In this document: piece after piece, positions 61,882-64,000 of the stretch
Layout of the letters: every line of letters starts with the position of its first letter
How positions within the stretch are numbered: the first letter of the stretch is position 1
DNA from: Nitrospira sp.
GTDB taxonomy: Bacteria > Nitrospirota > Nitrospiria > Nitrospirales > Nitrospiraceae
Assembly (NCBI GenBank): GCA_015709715.1
Contig: CP054184.1
Location: 434,001 to 498,000 of the forward strand
Reading direction: 5' to 3'
DNA length: 64,000 bases
Program-made: the position numbers and the translations under genes
The notes under the pieces: generated by a model
Seen by the model: only the letters and a program-made list of their open reading frames with translations
Told to the model about the DNA's origin: nothing
The model's database searches: none

Positions 61882-62499
61882 ATGACCCCTGACAATCAGA
61901 GTCGACAGATTGATGTATTGGCGATCGGCCTTTTCGGCTTGGCCGTGGGAGCCTTGACGCTGGGCGTCGCACAGCTCGGCTGGATTTCACACAAGAACAT
62001 GGTGGGGGCTCTGGTCATCGCCCTTATCTTCGGCGGGGTGGTGCAACTCCTGGCCGGTATTACCGACATCCGCTACAACGAGCAATTGGGCGGTACGGCG
62101 TTGACGATGTATGGGTTCCTCTGGGTCACCCTCTGCACCGTCAAGCTGGTGAGCGCCAGTACGACCTTTCAATTCGACGCAGTACTGTACGCACCGATCA
62201 ACCTGGTCTACGCCGTCTTCTCCGGCGTCATGATTTTCCTGACGGCCTACCGGAACTTGACCTTAAGCGCCCTCCACGTCGTCATCACCTTGACGTTTCT
62301 GACCACGACCTTTGCGCGACTGGACTTCATCAGTGAACTCCTCCCGGGGTGGGGCCATATCGTCGTCGGCTTGATGGCCTTTTACCATGCAGTCGGCAGC
62401 CTCACCCAGGCCTTCATCGGCAAGGCCATCCTACCGCTCGGCCCCCCGCTGCTGCACCACACGCCGAAGCCCCTGCACTCCATCGCCAAGGTCGTATAA
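61882..62499 (+). CDS. GPR1/FUN34/YaaH-family (acetate/succinate) transporter-like protein
   Basis: The ATG at 61882 follows AGAGGGA. The 205-residue protein has six membrane helices and family-like segments: GLFGLAVGALTLGVAQLGW, the loop LIFGGVVQLLAGITDIRYNE, GGTALTMYGFLWVTL and a final helix GWGHIVVGLMAFYHAVGS. YaaH proteins move small carboxylates. The overall pattern fits, but residues that define acetate specificity are not obvious, so the substrate is open. Confidence 0.7.
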   Translation: MTPDNQSRQIDVLAIGLFGLAVGALTLGVAQLGWISHKNMVGALVIALIFGGVVQLLAGITDIRYNEQLGGTALTMYGFLWVTLCTVKLVSASTTFQFDAVLYAPINLVYAVFSGVMIFLTAYRNLTLSALHVVITLTFLTTTFARLDFISELLPGWGHIVVGLMAFYHAVGSLTQAFIGKAILPLGPPLLHHTPKPLHSIAKVV

Positions 62500-62504
62500 C
62501 CGCA

Positions 62505-63224
62505 TCACCAGTCGGCGCCGATTCGGTCCACGATCACCTGTTGAACCGTAGCCTGCGGCCCCAGGCAAGCGAGGTAGAGAGCCGTTTCTGCGATATCGAA
62601 GGGATCGATCTTTTCGCTTCGCGCCCGTTCTGAAGCCGGAGCGTCCACCAGTTCATCGGCCACCCCGGCGGGGCAAATCGCGCTGACCTTGATACCGAAC
62701 GCCCGCCCCTCGTCAGCCAAGGACTTGGTCAAGGCCATCACGGCATGTTTCGAGGCGCTGTAGGTCCCGGTGCCGGTCCACGCCTGGACGCCGGCCACAC
62801 TCGACATGTTGAGGATCAGACCGCCTCCCTGCTGCTTCATCTGCACGAAGGCGGCGCGGCAGCAGAAAAAGGTCCCGCGTACGTTGGTCTTCATCACGTC
62901 GTCGAAAGCCTCGGTGCTGGTTTCGGCCAGTCGACGGCCGCCGAAGATGCCAGCGTTGTTCACCAAGATGTCCAGCCGCTGATACCGCCGCACGGTCTCG
63001 CTGAAGAGATGCCCGACCTGCCCCTCATCCGCAATATCAGTTTGAATTGCCAGGGCGATTCCCCCCGCCTCCTGAATCTGCGTCACGGTTTCTTGGCACC
63101 TCGTTAGCCGCCGAGCCGCCACCACCACCGTCGCTCCCTCTTCAGCGAACCGGAGCGCAATGGCCTTGCCGATGCCGCTGCTGCTCCCGGTCACCACAGC
63201 AACCTTCCCGTTCAATCGTCCCAT
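62505..63224 (-). CDS. Short-chain dehydrogenase/reductase (SDR)
   Basis: From ATG 63224 (GGAGG 6 bp upstream) the product is 239 residues, the usual length of classical SDR enzymes. The cofactor loop VAVVTGSSSGIGKAIALRFA, the NNAG motif (LDILVNNAGIF), the catalytic Ser region LILNMSSVAGVQA and YSASKHAVMALTKS (Tyr-x3-Lys) are all present. The substrate cannot be deduced. Confidence 0.9.
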   Translation of the reverse strand: MGRLNGKVAVVTGSSSGIGKAIALRFAEEGATVVVAARRLTRCQETVTQIQEAGGIALAIQTDIADEGQVGHLFSETVRRYQRLDILVNNAGIFGGRRLAETSTEAFDDVMKTNVRGTFFCCRAAFVQMKQQGGGLILNMSSVAGVQAWTGTGTYSASKHAVMALTKSLADEGRAFGIKVSAICPAGVADELVDAPASERARSEKIDPFDIAETALYLACLGPQATVQQVIVDRIGADW

Positions 63225-63277
63225 GCGAGCCTCCTGTCTGGTCGTTATACCTTGCATGGAAACCGACTTCCATCGGC

Positions 63278-64000
63278 TCAGGTCGAGGAAGAAGGCTTGG
63301 CGAGTCGCACGGTAAACCAGAATCGGCTGCCTCGATCGTCGCTCTCCACCCCGATGTCTCCCTGCATCAATGTGACGAGCCGTTTGCAGATTGCCAGGCC
63401 CAATCCGGTTCCTCCATAATAGTTCCTGCTGCTCGACCCATCCACCTGACTGAAGGGCTGAAAGAGTTTCTGACGACCGAGCGGACCGATGCCGATTCCC
63501 GTATCCGTCACCTCTCCGCGCAGGAGCACGGCATGTTCCGTCTCGTGCACGACGGCCAGATACAGGCCGACCTGCCCCTCGGCGGTGAATTTCACCGCAT
63601 TGTTCAACAGATTTTCCAGCACCTGCCGCAGTCGATCCGGATCCCCTCGGAGGAGCGGCGGCACTGAGGAATCGACCTGCCACAGCAACTTCAACCTCTT
63701 AGGCCCCAGCCCCTCGGCCAGTTGATCCAACACGCCTTCCGCCAGCGACCGGACATCGACATCGCGCGATTCCAACACCACGCGCCCGGCTTCGATCGTG
63801 GAATAGTCGAGGATGTCTTCGATGAGCGCCAGCAGATGTCGCCCGCAGGAACGGGCCGTACCGACAAAGTCCCGCTGCTCGTCCGTGAGGCTGGTTTCGA
63901 GCAGCAGCTCCGTCATCCCGAGTACGCCGTTCAACGGGGTCCTGATCTCGTGACTCATCGTCGCGAGAAACTCCGTTTTGATCCGGGCCGCCTCCATCGC
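63278..64000 (-). CDS. Sensor histidine kinase, C-terminal part (cut by window edge)
   Basis: The frame is open to the window end, so the sensory N-terminus lies outside. The visible part has the dimerisation and phosphoacceptor motif [20 protein letters not shown], then the ATPase boxes: N box [16 protein letters not shown]1 [10 protein letters not shown] box [12 protein letters not shown]2 [13 protein letters not shown]. It ends shortly after the ATPase domain ([10 protein letters not shown]), so no receiver domain follows in this chain. Confidence 0.9.
   Translation of the reverse strand, partial: AMEAARIKTEFLATMSHEIRTPLNGVLGMTELLLETSLTDEQRDFVGTARSCGRHLLALIEDILDYSTIEAGRVVLESRDVDVRSLAEGVLDQLAEGLGPKRLKLLWQVDSSVPPLLRGDPDRLRQVLENLLNNAVKFTAEGQVGLYLAVVHETEHAVLLRGEVTDTGIGIGPLGRQKLFQPFSQVDGSSSRNYYGGTGLGLAICKRLVTLMQGDIGVESDDRGSRFWFTVRLAKPSSST

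Overview
The window reads as a chromosome segment of a Nitrospira-like bacterium (Nitrospirota). This is an inference from gene content: a soluble NAD-linked formate dehydrogenase with a FocA channel, a B12-dependent ribonucleotide reductase, many universal stress proteins, PilZ proteins and DUF2934. The base composition is also consistent, GC-rich in the housekeeping half and lower in the accessory half. No rRNA, tRNA or CRISPR array was seen.

Layout. 1-2.8 kb: the C-terminal end of a DNA polymerase III alpha-type protein, a secreted thermonuclease and a DUF72 protein. 2.8-13.9 kb: a decayed accessory zone. It holds orphan antitoxins (an XRE protein, VapB), at least two toxin-antitoxin pseudogenes, an IS481-family element with a 7-bp target duplication, a trio of secreted or membrane unknowns, and small coupled genes (including a nuclease-like and a zinc-ribbon protein). 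13.9-34.5 kb: a defence and mobility island. It contains a type I restriction-modification operon (hsdM, hsdS, hsdR) whose hsdS is split by a 1177-bp IS5-family element. Next comes a five-gene Tn7-like transposition operon on the minus strand (tnsA, tnsB, tnsC, a short tniQ, a full-length tnsD), then a second identical but inverted IS5 copy. A complete type II CBASS operon follows (patatin phospholipase, CD-NTase, E2-E1 fusion Cap2, JAB protease Cap3).

34.5-41.5 kb: a YjzC-like and a zinc-ribbon small protein, then nrdJ preceded by two NrdR-box-like sites 31 bp apart over a promoter. A DUF4359 protein, a broken BrnT/BrnA module and an AmpG-like permease follow. 42-51 kb: a long minus-strand run: two UspA proteins and a cupredoxin, then DUF2934, a 454-residue unknown, NuoE-like, NuoF-like, formate dehydrogenase alpha and FocA. 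Its tight spacing suggests one or two operons for cytosolic formate oxidation to NADH. 51-64 kb: core functions. These are an MgtE-like transporter, a hydrolase and a tandem UspA; the tRNA methylthiotransferases MtaB and MiaB; a repair trio (short MutY, Nudix hydrolase, DEDDy exonuclease); a PilZ protein, a YaaH-family permease, an SDR oxidoreductase and a sensor kinase cut by the window edge.

The most interesting block is 13.9-34.3 kb. The Tn7-like transposase set has two TniQ-family target selectors, an architecture known from some CRISPR-associated transposons, but no CRISPR or Cascade gene is present. The set lies between a restriction system and a CBASS system, which suggests a mobile defence island. 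Its transposon ends could not be fixed by eye.
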